From: Actinokineospora iranica
Lineage (GTDB): Bacteria > Actinomycetota > Actinomycetes > Mycobacteriales > Pseudonocardiaceae
NCBI RefSeq assembly: GCF_900101685.1
Contig: NZ_FMZZ01000014.1
Span: 62,001-126,000 of the forward strand
DNA length: 64,000 bases
Direction of reading: 5' to 3'
The notes under the pieces were generated by a model, which was not told the DNA's origin, did no database searches, and saw nothing but the letters and a program-made list of their open reading frames with translations. This document shows positions 40,201-48,166 of the stretch, one piece after another. The stretch's first letter is position 1. The number at the start of each line of letters is the position of its first letter. Made by a program: the position numbers and the translations under genes.

Positions 40201-40334
40201 AGCACCGCGCCTACCAGTGCGCCTGCCAGCAGGGCCCGCGACCGTCGTCGGCGGGGTGGTCCCCCAGGTGAGTCCCCTTCGTCGCGGGCTGGATCAGATG
40301 ATCCGTCGGGCAGTCGTCCGGCGGCTCGCAGCAT
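37254..40334 (-). CDS. Secreted glucose/sorbosone-dehydrogenase-like protein with PKD and LGFP repeats
   Basis: 1026 residues; ATG at 40334 with AGGGGA eight bases upstream (the frame is open further up, but that part overlaps the divergent glycosyltransferase). The N-terminus has an Arg-rich stretch and a hydrophobic core ending in GVAAAAP, a secretion signal. Residues of about 75-440 form a PQQ-type sugar dehydrogenase beta-propeller (FRSPFRFSLAPG, NLWEEVNFV, HAYHHSAGLGSSITGG). A PKD domain follows (NDAATGTVTFDAAKSFDPNGDALTYTW). The last 330 residues hold about six LGFP repeats (LGYP.(T/S)NE...GRYNHFQ.GSIYW). LGFP repeats are thought to bind the mycolate or arabinogalactan envelope, so a cell-wall-associated oxidoreductase is likely. 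The tandem repeats also show at DNA level. No evident link to the biosynthesis. Confidence 0.85.
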   Translation of the reverse strand: MLRAAGRLPDGSSDPARDEGDSPGGPPRRRRSRALLAGALVGAVLGGLLVALPGVAAAAPALPSGFVLRDIPTGLRPPSSASDPGDLLTDFAFLPDSSVLAVGKYGKVTWAPQTGAPRLLATLPVRAEQDLGLTGIGVAGDYETSRHIYTARAVPGTGTGSGPMGFLRLSRWTVSTNAAGEPTGLGAEQIVLQTSADADVHAMTGLEVAADGTIWVTIGDNADWRIVDERALRSGNRDDPHGKLLHIRPDGSGVPGNPYYDPAAPRAVRSLVYASGFRSPFRFSLAPGTGTPIVGDVGWNLWEEVNFVNPGSDYGWPCWEGAGTTPGYRDLPGCVGRSSVPPIHAYHHSAGLGSSITGGIVYTGSTYPAAYSGKYFFGDYTSGRLWTMGFDTTGRVTTPAEATSWATGVGAPVSLRAMPVGGDVVFADIGSASLRRIVYQPGNNAPTASFASTNDAATGTVTFDAAKSFDPNGDALTYTWAFGDGATATGATATHTYAASPDSYQVRLTVTDSFGASGTATTTVYPRNNAPVLTLTPPDPSRKFGVGDVITATASATDVEDGPLSVTWATDTVHCHGLDCHSHPGARQDGGTFTMAFDGHPGDTRLEITAIVTDSRGATTTKTFIALPLQRRLTVVSAVPADFTLGDQQTTTELFTVGQQLTVIAPEAALDGVATFDRWSDGAPRVRGLVMPNADVTYTATYLTPIDRRYATDATIRGVIGTPTSVEQGDPAMRWREYTGGRLYWSAATGVHDVRGNILKAYLAAGGALGYGLPTTDESAAPAGGGRYNLFTGGRSIYWTSATGAHLVWGDIYARWRAMGDVASPLAYPTTDETGTPDGIGRYNHFQGGSIYWTRGTGAHDVRGQIRGLWSAMGWERSLLGYPKSNEEMAPDGIGRYSHFQNGSIYWTGATGAHEIHGSIHTLWAAMGWERSVLGYPITNEEITPDRIGRYNHFQQNGSIYWTPTTGAHDVRGKIRNLWSSMGWERSWLGYPTSNEYAINGGRRSDFQGGYILYSFTTGVATAHRW

Positions 40335-40459
40335 TGCGGCAGTCCCCTCGCGTGTCGCTTTGTGTACACGCGCTATCGACTTTTCACTCGGAAGTGTTGC
40401 CGATGTCCGGTAACTATTTAGCTCTGCGTGGTTCTTCGGGCTGATCTGGGTGCGCAACG

Positions 40460-40475
40460 TGCTCAGAAGTAGGCA
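40460..40475. promoter_or_regulatory. Degenerate copy of the TGCTCA-N4-TGAGCA palindrome
   Basis: TGCTCA GAAG TAGGCA: the left half-site is exact and the right one matches at four of six positions. It lies 80 bp before the first glycosyltransferase start and 126 bp before the divergent minus-strand gene. Similar position and context to the exact copies at 1046-1061 and 51594-51609. Confidence 0.3.
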
Positions 40476-40554
40476 GAGCGCGACGGGCGCGGTCAGAACA
40501 CTGGGGTACGGCCGGTCAAGGCAGCAGTCGACACCCCCGGAGGAGCGTGCCGTC

Positions 40555-41676
40555 ATGCGCGTTCTGTTCGCGTCCAACCCGCACCCATCGCACATGTTCC
40601 CGATGGTGCCGCTGGCCTGGGGGCTGCGCGCGGCGGGCCACGAGATCCTGCTCGCCACCACCGCCGACATCCTCACCAAGCCGACCGGCCTGCACGTCGC
40701 CGACATCGCTCCCGGGTTCGACATGGCCCAGGCCCGGCTCGACCTGGAACGCGACCACCCGGACGTGGTCTCCGAGATGCAGTCCAAGCCGTTCATGGAC
40801 ATGGACGGCTCGGCGTTCCTGTGGGCGCGGATGGCAGCGGGGCCCATCGGCGACGGCCTGGTCGACATCGCCGAGGCGTGGCGGCCCGACCTGGTCGTCT
40901 ACTCGCAGCTGTGGCCCGCGGGCCTGCTCGCCGCCGCGAAGCTCAAGGTGCCCGCGGTGAGCCACGGCGTCGGGTTCATGCGCACCCGCGACCTGGAGGA
41001 CCGGCAGTTCGAGGACATGGCGGACATCCGCGCCCGGCACGGCGTCACCGAGCCGCCCAGGTGCAGGCTGACCGTGGACGTCTCGCCGGAGAGCATGGCC
41101 GAGTCCGACGGCTGGAACGTGCGCTACATGCCGCACAACGGCGGCGGCGAGATCCCCCGCTGGCTGCTGGAGCGGCCGGTGCGACCCCGGATCGCGGTCA
41201 CCCTCGGCACCGTGCTGCTCAAGCGGGTCGGGCTCAAGCCGGTCCGCAGGCTCGTCGACGAGGCCGCCAAGGTCGACGCGGAGTTCGTGCTGGCGTTGGG
41301 AAAGGTCGACTACGACGAGCTGGGACCGTTGCCGGGGAACGTGAAGTCCGGCGGCTGGGTCCCGCTTACCGCGCTGTTGCAGACTTCCCACGCGGTCGTG
41401 CACCACGCCGGTTCCGGGACCACGTTCACCGCGCTGCACGCGGGCATCCCGCAGCTCATGCTCCCGGTGTTCGGCGACCAGTTCGTCAACACCGAGGTCG
41501 CCGTCGAGCGCGGCGGCGCGCTGGCCGGAACACTCGCGGAGATCACCGCAGGCCAGCTCGAACGCCTGCTGCACGACGAGACCCTGGTCAAGAGCGCGCG
41601 CGACATCCGCCTGGAGATGGCCGCCATGCCGACCCCGGCGCGGCTGGCCCAGAAACTGTCCACTTTGGTCCACTAG
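40555..41676 (+). CDS. Family GT1 (GT-B) glycosyltransferase, copy 1
   Basis: 373 residues, ATG 40555 with GGAGG upstream. The N-terminus MRVLFASNPHPSHMFPMVPL and the C-terminal donor site (HHAGSGTTFTALHAGIPQL, then GDQFVNTE) identify an antibiotic-type GT-B enzyme of the EryCIII/CalG kind that moves a sugar from an NDP-sugar to a natural-product aglycone. It is a close duplicate of the gene at 43492, with a DNA stretch of roughly 100 bp near 41071-41170 almost identical to 44011-44110. No NDP-sugar biosynthesis gene is in the window. First gene of the second cluster unit; the aglycone is inferred to be the macrolactam. Confidence 0.9.
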   Translation: MRVLFASNPHPSHMFPMVPLAWGLRAAGHEILLATTADILTKPTGLHVADIAPGFDMAQARLDLERDHPDVVSEMQSKPFMDMDGSAFLWARMAAGPIGDGLVDIAEAWRPDLVVYSQLWPAGLLAAAKLKVPAVSHGVGFMRTRDLEDRQFEDMADIRARHGVTEPPRCRLTVDVSPESMAESDGWNVRYMPHNGGGEIPRWLLERPVRPRIAVTLGTVLLKRVGLKPVRRLVDEAAKVDAEFVLALGKVDYDELGPLPGNVKSGGWVPLTALLQTSHAVVHHAGSGTTFTALHAGIPQLMLPVFGDQFVNTEVAVERGGALAGTLAEITAGQLERLLHDETLVKSARDIRLEMAAMPTPARLAQKLSTLVH

Positions 41677-41707
41677 GAAATCCCGCTAGGAAACAAGGAG
41701 AGAGACG

Positions 41708-41968
41708 ATGACCTGGGACACGGAGTTCGAGTGCGTGATCCGCTGCTACCTGCCCAGCCTCGACATGGACGCGGCCCTGGAGCCGGACCTCGCGCTGCCC
41801 GCGTTCGGCCTGGACTCCATCGGCATGGTCGGCCTGGTCGCCTCCCTGGAGCAGATGTACGGCATCGTCTTCCCCGACGAGGAGCTCGTCCCGGCGAACT
41901 TCGCCACCCCGCGGGCGGCCTGGGCGACGGTGACCTCGCTCATCGCCCGCGACCGCATCGCGGGCTGA
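41708..41968 (+). CDS. lnmP: Free peptidyl carrier protein, LnmP-like
   Basis: 86 residues; RBS GGAG upstream of ATG. One carrier domain with FGLDSIGMVGLVASLEQMYGI. It is followed three bases later by a free adenylation enzyme. In leinamycin, LnmQ activates D-Ala and loads it on the free PCP LnmP, from which the LnmI NRPS takes its starter. The same pair here suggests the same starter-loading role. The first megasynthase also has an N-terminal carrier (Ser59) that could receive the unit. It could be mistaken for a PKS ACP; the adjacent A domain favours PCP. Confidence 0.85.
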   Translation: MTWDTEFECVIRCYLPSLDMDAALEPDLALPAFGLDSIGMVGLVASLEQMYGIVFPDEELVPANFATPRAAWATVTSLIARDRIAG

Positions 41969-41971
41969 GCC

Positions 41972-43465
41972 ATGCCGCCCCGGCCGCTGCACCACTGGTT
42001 CCTCGACGGGGCGCGCGCCAACCCCGACGGCGTCGCGCTGCGGATCAACAGCACGCTGTGGACCTACACCGAGCTCGACGCGCTCGCCCGCACCTGGGCG
42101 GGCGCGCTGGTCCGGCACGGCGGCTGCAAGCGGGTGGGGGTCCTCGCGGCGAAGTCGCTGGAGTCCTATGTGGGCTTCCTCGCGACGCTGTACGCGGGGG
42201 CGGCGTTCGTGCCGCTCAACCCGGAGTTCCCGGCCGAGCGCAACCGGGCCGTGCTCGCCGCGGCCGACGTCGACGCGCTGATCGTCGACCCGGCGGGCGC
42301 CGCGCAGCTCGACCAGCTCGGCGACCTGCCGCTGGTGCTGGCGGGCGAGCAGGTTCCGGGCGGCGTGGTGCCCGACAGCCGGGACGCGGTGGTCAGCCTG
42401 CCCGACGGCTCGCCGGACGAGCTGGCCTACATCCTGTTCACCTCGGGGTCGACGGGTGTGCCCAAGGGGGTGCCGATCCGGCACCGCAACATCGGCGCGT
42501 TCGTCGAGGTCTGCCTGGGCCGCTACGACGTGGGCCCGGCGGACGTGTTCAGCCAGGTCTACGAGCTGACCTTCGACCTGTCGATGTTCGAGGTCTGGGT
42601 GGCGTGGGCGAGCGGGGCGTGCCTGACCGTGCTCAACCGGTTGCAGGCGCTCAATCCGCTGCGGTACGTGCGCTCGCACGGGATCACGGTGTGGACGTCC
42701 ACGCCGAGCCTGGTGGGGGCGCTGCGGACCCGGGGCGCGCTGCCCGCCGGGAGTATGCCCGGGTTGCGGCACACCGTGTTCTGCGGCGAGCCGCTGCCGG
42801 TGGAAAGCGCCGCCTACTGGCAGGCGGCCGCGCCGAACGCGGTCGTGGACAACCTTTACGGGCCAACGGAACTGGCGGTCGCCTGCACCGGGCACCGGTA
42901 CGCAGGCGCGACAACCGAAGGCACCGTGCCGATCGGCGAGGTGTTCCCCGGAATGCGCTGCGCGCTGCTGGACGAGGACGGCGCGGTCGACCCGAGGGTG
43001 GGGGAGCTGTGCTTCACCGGCCCGCAGATGTTCGGCGGCTACCTCGACCCGGCCAACGACGTCGGCAAGTTCGTGGAACTCGACGGCGAGACCTGGTACC
43101 GCACCGGGGATCGCGCCCGGCTGACCGACGACGTCGGGCTGGTCCACTTGGGACGCAACGACAACCAGGTGAAAGTCCAGGGCTACCGCATAGAACTCGG
43201 CGACATCGAGAGCGCGGTGCGGGCGGCCGGGCCTGGCCTGGACGGGGTGGCGTTCGCCGTGGACGGCACGCTGGTCGCGTTCGTGACCGGTCCCGCCTCG
43301 ACCGACCTCGCCGCGGTGGCCAAGCGGCTGGCCACCGTCCTGCCCGGCTACATGCTTCCCAAACACCTGTGGCGCACCGAGCCCGTGCTCACCGGCAACG
43401 GCAAGGCCGACCGGCTGGCGCTGCGCGCGGAAGCCGCCCGCAGGCTCGGCTTATCACTGTCCTGA
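41972..43465 (+). CDS. lnmQ: Free adenylation enzyme for the starter amino acid, LnmQ-like
   Basis: 497 residues, one A domain: A3 FTSGSTGVPKGVPI, A5 NLYGPTELAVA, A7 YRTGDRARL, A8 NDNQVKVQGYRIELGDIE, A10 Lys in GNGKADRLA. The stretch YELTFDLSMFEVWVAW resembles DltA and LnmQ enzymes that activate D-alanine, so D-Ala or a small amino acid is the likely substrate (family-based inference). Located three bases after its PCP partner. One TTA codon (43451) occurs near the end. It is not fused to a condensation domain, so it loads in trans. Confidence 0.88.
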   Translation: MPPRPLHHWFLDGARANPDGVALRINSTLWTYTELDALARTWAGALVRHGGCKRVGVLAAKSLESYVGFLATLYAGAAFVPLNPEFPAERNRAVLAAADVDALIVDPAGAAQLDQLGDLPLVLAGEQVPGGVVPDSRDAVVSLPDGSPDELAYILFTSGSTGVPKGVPIRHRNIGAFVEVCLGRYDVGPADVFSQVYELTFDLSMFEVWVAWASGACLTVLNRLQALNPLRYVRSHGITVWTSTPSLVGALRTRGALPAGSMPGLRHTVFCGEPLPVESAAYWQAAAPNAVVDNLYGPTELAVACTGHRYAGATTEGTVPIGEVFPGMRCALLDEDGAVDPRVGELCFTGPQMFGGYLDPANDVGKFVELDGETWYRTGDRARLTDDVGLVHLGRNDNQVKVQGYRIELGDIESAVRAAGPGLDGVAFAVDGTLVAFVTGPASTDLAAVAKRLATVLPGYMLPKHLWRTEPVLTGNGKADRLALRAEAARRLGLSLS

Positions 43466-43491
43466 ACCACACACGAGGGGTACCAGAAGCC

Positions 43492-44616
43492 ATGCGCGTC
43501 CTGTTCGCACCGAATCCACATCCGTCGCACATGGCGCCGCTGGTGCCGCTCGCCTGGGGGCTGCGCGCCGCGGGGCACGAGGTGCTCCTGGCCACCACCC
43601 GGGACATCCTGGTGCAGCCCACCGGGTTGCACGTCGCCGACATCCAGCCCGGGTTCGACATGAACCAGGCGCGCCAAGACCTCGAACGCGACCACCCGGA
43701 CCTGATCAGGGAATTGGCGAGCAAGCCGTTCACCGAGATGGAAGGGCCGTCGTTCTTGTGGGCCCGCATGGGCGCGGGCCCCATCGGCGACGGCCTGATC
43801 GACGTGGCGCAGGCGTGGCGGCCGGATTTGATCGTGTACTCCCAGTTATGGCCCGCGGGCCTGGTCGCCGCGGCGAAACTCGGTGTGCCCGCGGTCAGCC
43901 ACGGCATCGGTTTCATGCGCACCCGCGACCTGGAGGACCAGCAGTTCGCCGACATGGCCGACATCCGCGAGCGGCACGGCGTCGGCGGCATCCCCGAGAT
44001 CCGCCTGACCGTGGACGTCTCCCCGGAGAGCATGGCCGAGTCCGACGGCTGGAACGTGCGCTACATGCCGCACAACGGCGGCGGCGAGATCCCCCGGTGG
44101 CTGCTCGACAAGCCAGAGCGCAAGCGGATCACCGTGACCTTCGGCACGATGCTGCTCAAGCGCGTCGGCGTGGAACCCGTGCGCCGCCTGGTCTCCGAGG
44201 CGGCCAAGGTCGACGCGGAGTTCATCCTGGCACTGGGCAAAGTGGACTACGACGCCCTGGGACCGTTGCCACGCAACGTGAAGCTCGGCGGCTGGCTGCC
44301 GTTGACGGCGGTGTTGCAGACCTCCGACGCGGTAGTGCACCACGCCGGTTCCGGGACCACGTTCACCGCGCTGCACGCAGGCATCCCCCAGATGCTCATG
44401 CCCGCCTTCGCCGACCAGTTCGCCAACACCAAAGCCGCCGTCGACCGCGGCGGCGCCATCGAAGGTGCCCTGCACGAGGTCACCGCGGACCAGTTGGACC
44501 AACTGCTCACCGACGAGACCCTGGTCAAAAGCGCCCGCGACATCCGCCTGGAAATGGCGGGAATGCCCACCCCCGCCCACCTGGCCCGCAAACTCGAAAC
44601 CCTCGTAGCGGCCTGA
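43492..44616 (+). CDS. Family GT1 (GT-B) glycosyltransferase, copy 2
   Basis: 374 residues; ATG 43492, with AGGGG upstream. Same architecture as the gene at 40555 (MRVLFAPNPHPSHMAPLVPL; HHAGSGTTFTALHAGIPQM). Two closely related copies flank the PCP-A pair, which suggests tandem duplication followed by divergence. They could add two sugars in turn, use different acceptors, or act as alternates. A single TTA codon is at 43846. Most differences from copy 1 lie in the N-terminal acceptor half and the C-terminal tail. Confidence 0.9.
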   Translation: MRVLFAPNPHPSHMAPLVPLAWGLRAAGHEVLLATTRDILVQPTGLHVADIQPGFDMNQARQDLERDHPDLIRELASKPFTEMEGPSFLWARMGAGPIGDGLIDVAQAWRPDLIVYSQLWPAGLVAAAKLGVPAVSHGIGFMRTRDLEDQQFADMADIRERHGVGGIPEIRLTVDVSPESMAESDGWNVRYMPHNGGGEIPRWLLDKPERKRITVTFGTMLLKRVGVEPVRRLVSEAAKVDAEFILALGKVDYDALGPLPRNVKLGGWLPLTAVLQTSDAVVHHAGSGTTFTALHAGIPQMLMPAFADQFANTKAAVDRGGAIEGALHEVTADQLDQLLTDETLVKSARDIRLEMAGMPTPAHLARKLETLVAA

Positions 44617-44651
44617 CTCGTGAACCCCCACTAATTGAGGAGAACCCCACT

Positions 44652-44999
44652 ATGACCGCGCAGATCCACCCCATCTTCGCGCAGATGGCCGAGTGCACGG
44701 CCCGCAACGACCTCGACGGCCTGATGGACCTCTACCACCCCGAGGCCGAGTGGAGCCGCTTCCAGGGCATCCTCAAAGGCCGCGACGAAATCCGCGCCGT
44801 CAACGAGAAGTACTGGGCATTAGGCGTCGAATTCGTCTCGATGGACGAGTACATCGACAGCGGCGACACCATCATGACCCGCAGCACCATGCGCATCGAC
44901 GGCCGAGAGGAAGTGGCCTTCGGCGCCTACGTCCTCAAGGACGGCAAACTCTGGCGCATCTTCGGCGCCGTCGAAGGCGGAGCCGTCGCCTTCTGGTAA
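44652..44999 (+). CDS. SnoaL/NTF2-like small protein
   Basis: 115 residues; ATG 44652 preceded by GAGGAG. NTF2-fold cone protein of the SnoaL / ketosteroid-isomerase group: MTAQIHPIFAQMAECTARND, LYHPEAEWSRFQGILKGRDEI, and C-terminal YVLKDGKLWRIFGAVEGG. Such proteins act as cyclases, isomerases or hydrolases, or only bind ligand; the substrate cannot be told here. Last gene of the unit starting at 40555 and followed by a strong terminator. A truncated copy of its 3' part lies at 56988-57117, so a second copy once existed nearby. It has one TTA codon (44820). Confidence 0.85.
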   Translation: MTAQIHPIFAQMAECTARNDLDGLMDLYHPEAEWSRFQGILKGRDEIRAVNEKYWALGVEFVSMDEYIDSGDTIMTRSTMRIDGREEVAFGAYVLKDGKLWRIFGAVEGGAVAFW

Positions 45000-45033
45000 G
45001 CCCGCACATCAAGGCCGCTGCCGGATGGCAAAG

Positions 45034-45072
45034 AGGAAGCCCCTGAGTGGTAACCCCACTCAGGGGCTTCCT
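45034..45072. terminator. Hairpin ending the glycosyltransferase-loading unit
   Basis: 17-bp perfect stem (45034-45050 with 45056-45072), five-base loop, then CTTCTTG. Lies between the convergent SnoaL-like gene and the minus-strand acyltransferase, so it may serve both. Confidence 0.85.
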
Positions 45073-45125
45073 TCTTGCGGCGGCCGAGGGCGCGTCGAGC
45101 GCGCCCGAACCCCTGGGCGACGTCG

Positions 45126-46223
45126 TCACCTCGCGGGCAGATCCGTGTGTTGCTTCGGCCGGGTCAGTGGCCGTTCCACGGTCACGTGCAGGGCCCACGA
45201 GAGCAGCACCGTGACCGCCAGCGCCAACGCCAGCACCGCCGCCCCGCCGAGCAAGCCCCAGGTCGTGCCGAGCAGGCGGTGGCCGTGGACCAGCACCAGC
45301 CAGTGGAGCAGGTAAAAGGCGAACGAGATCTCGCCCAGCCACACCATGCCCCGGCTCCGGAACGGCGAGAACGCGCCCCGGGCGTCCGCGGCCGCGGCGG
45401 AGGCGATGACCAGGGCCAGCGGCACGAGGGCGATGGCGACCTTGCAGTACAGGTACGGCACCGTGAACGCCGCCAGGTACGCCAGCCCCGCCACCAGCCC
45501 CGCCACCCCCAGTGACGGCGGCGTCCACCGACCGTCCCGCACGATCCGGGCGACGAACATGCCCAGAACGAACTCCAGCACGCGCGTCGGCGGGAACAGG
45601 TAGACGAACCAGATGGCGTAGAACGACATCGGCCCACCCGGCGTGGGCACCTGCGGGTCCGCGGGCAGCGACTGCGCGATCAGCGGCATGGTGAACACCA
45701 GGGCCACCACGCCACCCGCCCACCACCACAACCGGTCCACCCTGATCCGGCGGATTCCGGCGTGTAGCACAGGGAACAACGCGTAGAACAGCACCTCACA
45801 CGCCAGCGACCAGGCCACGATGTTCGCGCTGTTCAACACTTCCGGCACCGGCGCCCAGGCGTGGACGAGCAGCAGGTTCGGCAGCACCTGCCACCCCACG
45901 GCCTGCCCCGCCCAGAGCGCGAGCAGGATCGCCACGGCCCACGTCACCACATGATTCGGGTAGATCTTCCGGGCCCGCCGCCCCCAGAACCCCCGCCGCG
46001 TGTCATCGCGGCGCGCGGTCCAGGTGAGAATGAACCCACTGAGCACGAAGAAGAACTCGACACCGAAGAACCCCGCCCGGCTGAACGCCTGCCCCACCGC
46101 GGCCGAGGTCCCCGGATCGGCGAACACTCCCTCGATGCTCGCGTGGAATCCGAACACCATCCCCGCCGCCACAAACCGCAGCCCAGTCAGCGACGGCAAC
46201 CGCGTCCCCGTTGAGTCGGTCAT
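45126..46223 (-). CDS. Acyltransferase-3 family membrane protein (OafA/YrhL-like)
   Basis: 365 residues; ATG 46223 with a very strong GGAGGGGGAG six bases away. About ten hydrophobic segments. Family signs are LPSLTGLRFVAAGMVFGFHA at the N-terminus, GFFGVEFFFVLSGFIL (ligand-facing region) and RRARKIYP. These enzymes move acyl groups from acyl-CoA onto sugars, lipids or macrolide sugars (as in midecamycin or carbomycin type modification). Its position between glycosyltransferases and exporter makes acylation of the attached sugar a reasonable guess, but a cell-envelope role is equally possible. Confidence 0.88.
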   Translation of the reverse strand: MTDSTGTRLPSLTGLRFVAAGMVFGFHASIEGVFADPGTSAAVGQAFSRAGFFGVEFFFVLSGFILTWTARRDDTRRGFWGRRARKIYPNHVVTWAVAILLALWAGQAVGWQVLPNLLLVHAWAPVPEVLNSANIVAWSLACEVLFYALFPVLHAGIRRIRVDRLWWWAGGVVALVFTMPLIAQSLPADPQVPTPGGPMSFYAIWFVYLFPPTRVLEFVLGMFVARIVRDGRWTPPSLGVAGLVAGLAYLAAFTVPYLYCKVAIALVPLALVIASAAAADARGAFSPFRSRGMVWLGEISFAFYLLHWLVLVHGHRLLGTTWGLLGGAAVLALALAVTVLLSWALHVTVERPLTRPKQHTDLPAR

Positions 46224-46244
46224 CGCTCCCCCTCCAGCCAACCT

Positions 46245-46425
46245 TCGTGTCCACACGACGCTCCCACCGTTCCCGAAGCGCCCCGGGCCAAGCGCGCCCC
46301 ACCGATCCCGCGCGCATCGGGTGATGCGTGCCCCGCCAACCCCGAACACTTTGGGCCAGGTTTGCCCCACTGATCTCGCACCCACCTGGCCAAGCGCGCC
46401 CACTCCGCCCCCGGAACGCACCTGT
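46245..46425 (-). repeat. Imperfect direct repeats (about three units of 60-70 bp)
   Basis: On the minus strand, units share GTGGGGC then GCGCTTGGCC or AAACCTGGCC, followed by a CGGGxxCGG-like block. They are seen at about 46290-46340, 46345-46395 and 46390-46425 in degenerate form. They lie between the ABC operon end and the acyltransferase promoter; no gene is seen in this 350-bp gap. Confidence 0.4.
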
Positions 46426-46463
46426 CCTCAGCCGGGCCCACACCGCGCAGGCCGCCCGTTACT

Positions 46464-46574
46464 GGCGAGTTATCCACAGCCCCCGCCCGCCCTCTTCCCT
46501 GCCCTGACCTGCGCCGATAGACTGGAGCAGGGCAGGCCCCCCAGGGTGGGTGGGGTTTGTTGTGCGGGGGTGGG
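46464..46574 (-). repeat. Interspersed repeat with DnaA box, copy 2 (inverted)
   Basis: Reverse-complement copy of the repeat at 37072-37188. It begins GCGAGTTATCCACAG (DnaA box TTATCCACA at 46470-46478), then CTGACCTGCGCCGATAG, then CCCAGGGTGGGTGGGGTTTGT. Its end abuts the stop codon of the ABC ATPase gene. Confidence 0.8.
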
Positions 46575-46576
46575 GG

Positions 46577-48166
46577 CTAGGCGGCGCCTGCTTTTCGGGG
46601 GGTTCGGTTGGCCAGTTCGGTGCGGAGGGACGGGACGGCGGCGACCAGTTCTGCGGTCCACTCGTGTCGGGGGGCGCCGAGGACTTCGTGGACGGTGCCC
46701 TGTTCGGCGACCACGCCGGCGCGCAGGGACAGCACGCGGTCGGCCATGCGGGCGATGACGCCGAGGTCGTGGGTGATCAGGACGACGGCGAGGTCTTCCG
46801 TGCGGCTCAGCTCGGCCACCAGGTCCAGGACCCCGGCCTGCACGCGCACGTCCAGGCTTGAGGTGATCTCGTCGCACACCAGCAACTCCGGTTTCGCCGC
46901 CAGGGCGCGGGCGATGGTCACCCGTTGCCGCTGTCCGCCGGACAGCTGCCGGGGGTAGCGGGCCGCCATCTCGGCGGGCAGGCCGACCAGCGACAGCAGG
47001 CGGGTCGTCTCCGTCTCGGCGGCTGCCTTGTCCATGCCTTGCAGCACGCGCAGGGGGCGGGCGATGGCGGCGCCGACGGTGCGGCGCGGGTTCAGCGACC
47101 CGGCCGAGTCCTGCGGCACGAGTTGCACTTTGCGCCGCTGGTCCAGGGTTCGGTCGCGGACGTTGACGGGCATGACTTCGCCGTCCACCAGCACTTGCCC
47201 GGAGTCGGGGCGGTGGTGGCCGCTGACGCAGCGGGCGATGGTCGTCTTCCCGCTGCCTGACGCGCCGAGCAGCGCGACGCATTCGCCGCGGGCCACCTGG
47301 AACGACACACCGTCCGAAGTGGTCAGTTTGCGTCTGCCGCGGCCGTGGCCCGCGACGAGATCACGCACCTCCAACAGCGGAGCCGAAGCGCGCGCCGGGG
47401 TGTCCTTGTCGAACGCCTCCGCGATGTCCGGCACGGCGGCGACAAGCTCTGCGGTGTAAGGGTGTTTCGGCGCGGTCAGCGTCGCCGCGAGCGGGCCATC
47501 TTCCACGACCCGGCCAGAGCGCAGCACCACCAACCGGTCCGACAACCGGGCGGCGGCGATCAGATCATGGGTGATGAACAGCAGCGTGATTCCCCGCGCG
47601 GCGGCCAGTTCCTCGATCTGGGTCAGCACCAGGGCTTGCGTGATGACGTCCAAACCGGTGGTCGGCTCGTCGAGGATGAGCACAGCGGGCTCTCCGGCCA
47701 TCGCCCTGGCCAGCGCGAGCCGCTGCTGCTGCCCGCCGGAAAGCTGGTGCGGGAACCGCCGTTGGAACACGCGGTCACCAGGAAGCCCAACGCCTTCGAG
47801 GTGCCGGGCGACCGACTTGGGCGACGGATCTGTCGCCAGCTCGGCGATCTGCCTGCCGACCCGCATCGTCGGCGTCAGCGCTGTCGCCGGGTCCTGCCCG
47901 AGGTAGGCGAACGAGTCACGGCGCAGCGCCCGCAGTTCCCGCTCGCCCAGGGAAAGCACGTCGCGGCCGTCGAACGTGATCGTCCCGCCCGCGGCCCGCA
48001 GGCCGGGACGGATGGCGCCCAGCAGCGCGGTGGCCAGGGTCGTCTTGCCGGAACCGGACTCGCCGACGATGCCGACCCGGTCGCCCGGCTCGACGCGCAG
48101 CGTGACCTGGTCGAGCACGGCCCGACCGGCTGTGTCGGCGACGGTGAGGTCGGAAATGGAGATCAT
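46577..48166 (-). CDS. ABC transporter, duplicated ATPase (DppD-DppF fusion type)
   Basis: 529 residues with two complete nucleotide-binding domains. The first has Walker A GESGSGKTT, signature LSGGQQQR and Walker B VLILDEPTTGLD. The second has GASGSGKTT, LSGGQRQR and LLVCDEITSSLD. This fused arrangement of the oligopeptide/nickel (PepT) family powers the two permeases encoded just upstream. The start overlaps the permease stop by four bases. Such importers usually take up peptides. Next to a peptide-polyketide cluster it may import or recycle pathway products or precursors, or be unrelated. Confidence 0.92.
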   Translation of the reverse strand: MISISDLTVADTAGRAVLDQVTLRVEPGDRVGIVGESGSGKTTLATALLGAIRPGLRAAGGTITFDGRDVLSLGERELRALRRDSFAYLGQDPATALTPTMRVGRQIAELATDPSPKSVARHLEGVGLPGDRVFQRRFPHQLSGGQQQRLALARAMAGEPAVLILDEPTTGLDVITQALVLTQIEELAAARGITLLFITHDLIAAARLSDRLVVLRSGRVVEDGPLAATLTAPKHPYTAELVAAVPDIAEAFDKDTPARASAPLLEVRDLVAGHGRGRRKLTTSDGVSFQVARGECVALLGASGSGKTTIARCVSGHHRPDSGQVLVDGEVMPVNVRDRTLDQRRKVQLVPQDSAGSLNPRRTVGAAIARPLRVLQGMDKAAAETETTRLLSLVGLPAEMAARYPRQLSGGQRQRVTIARALAAKPELLVCDEITSSLDVRVQAGVLDLVAELSRTEDLAVVLITHDLGVIARMADRVLSLRAGVVAEQGTVHEVLGAPRHEWTAELVAAVPSLRTELANRTPRKAGAA

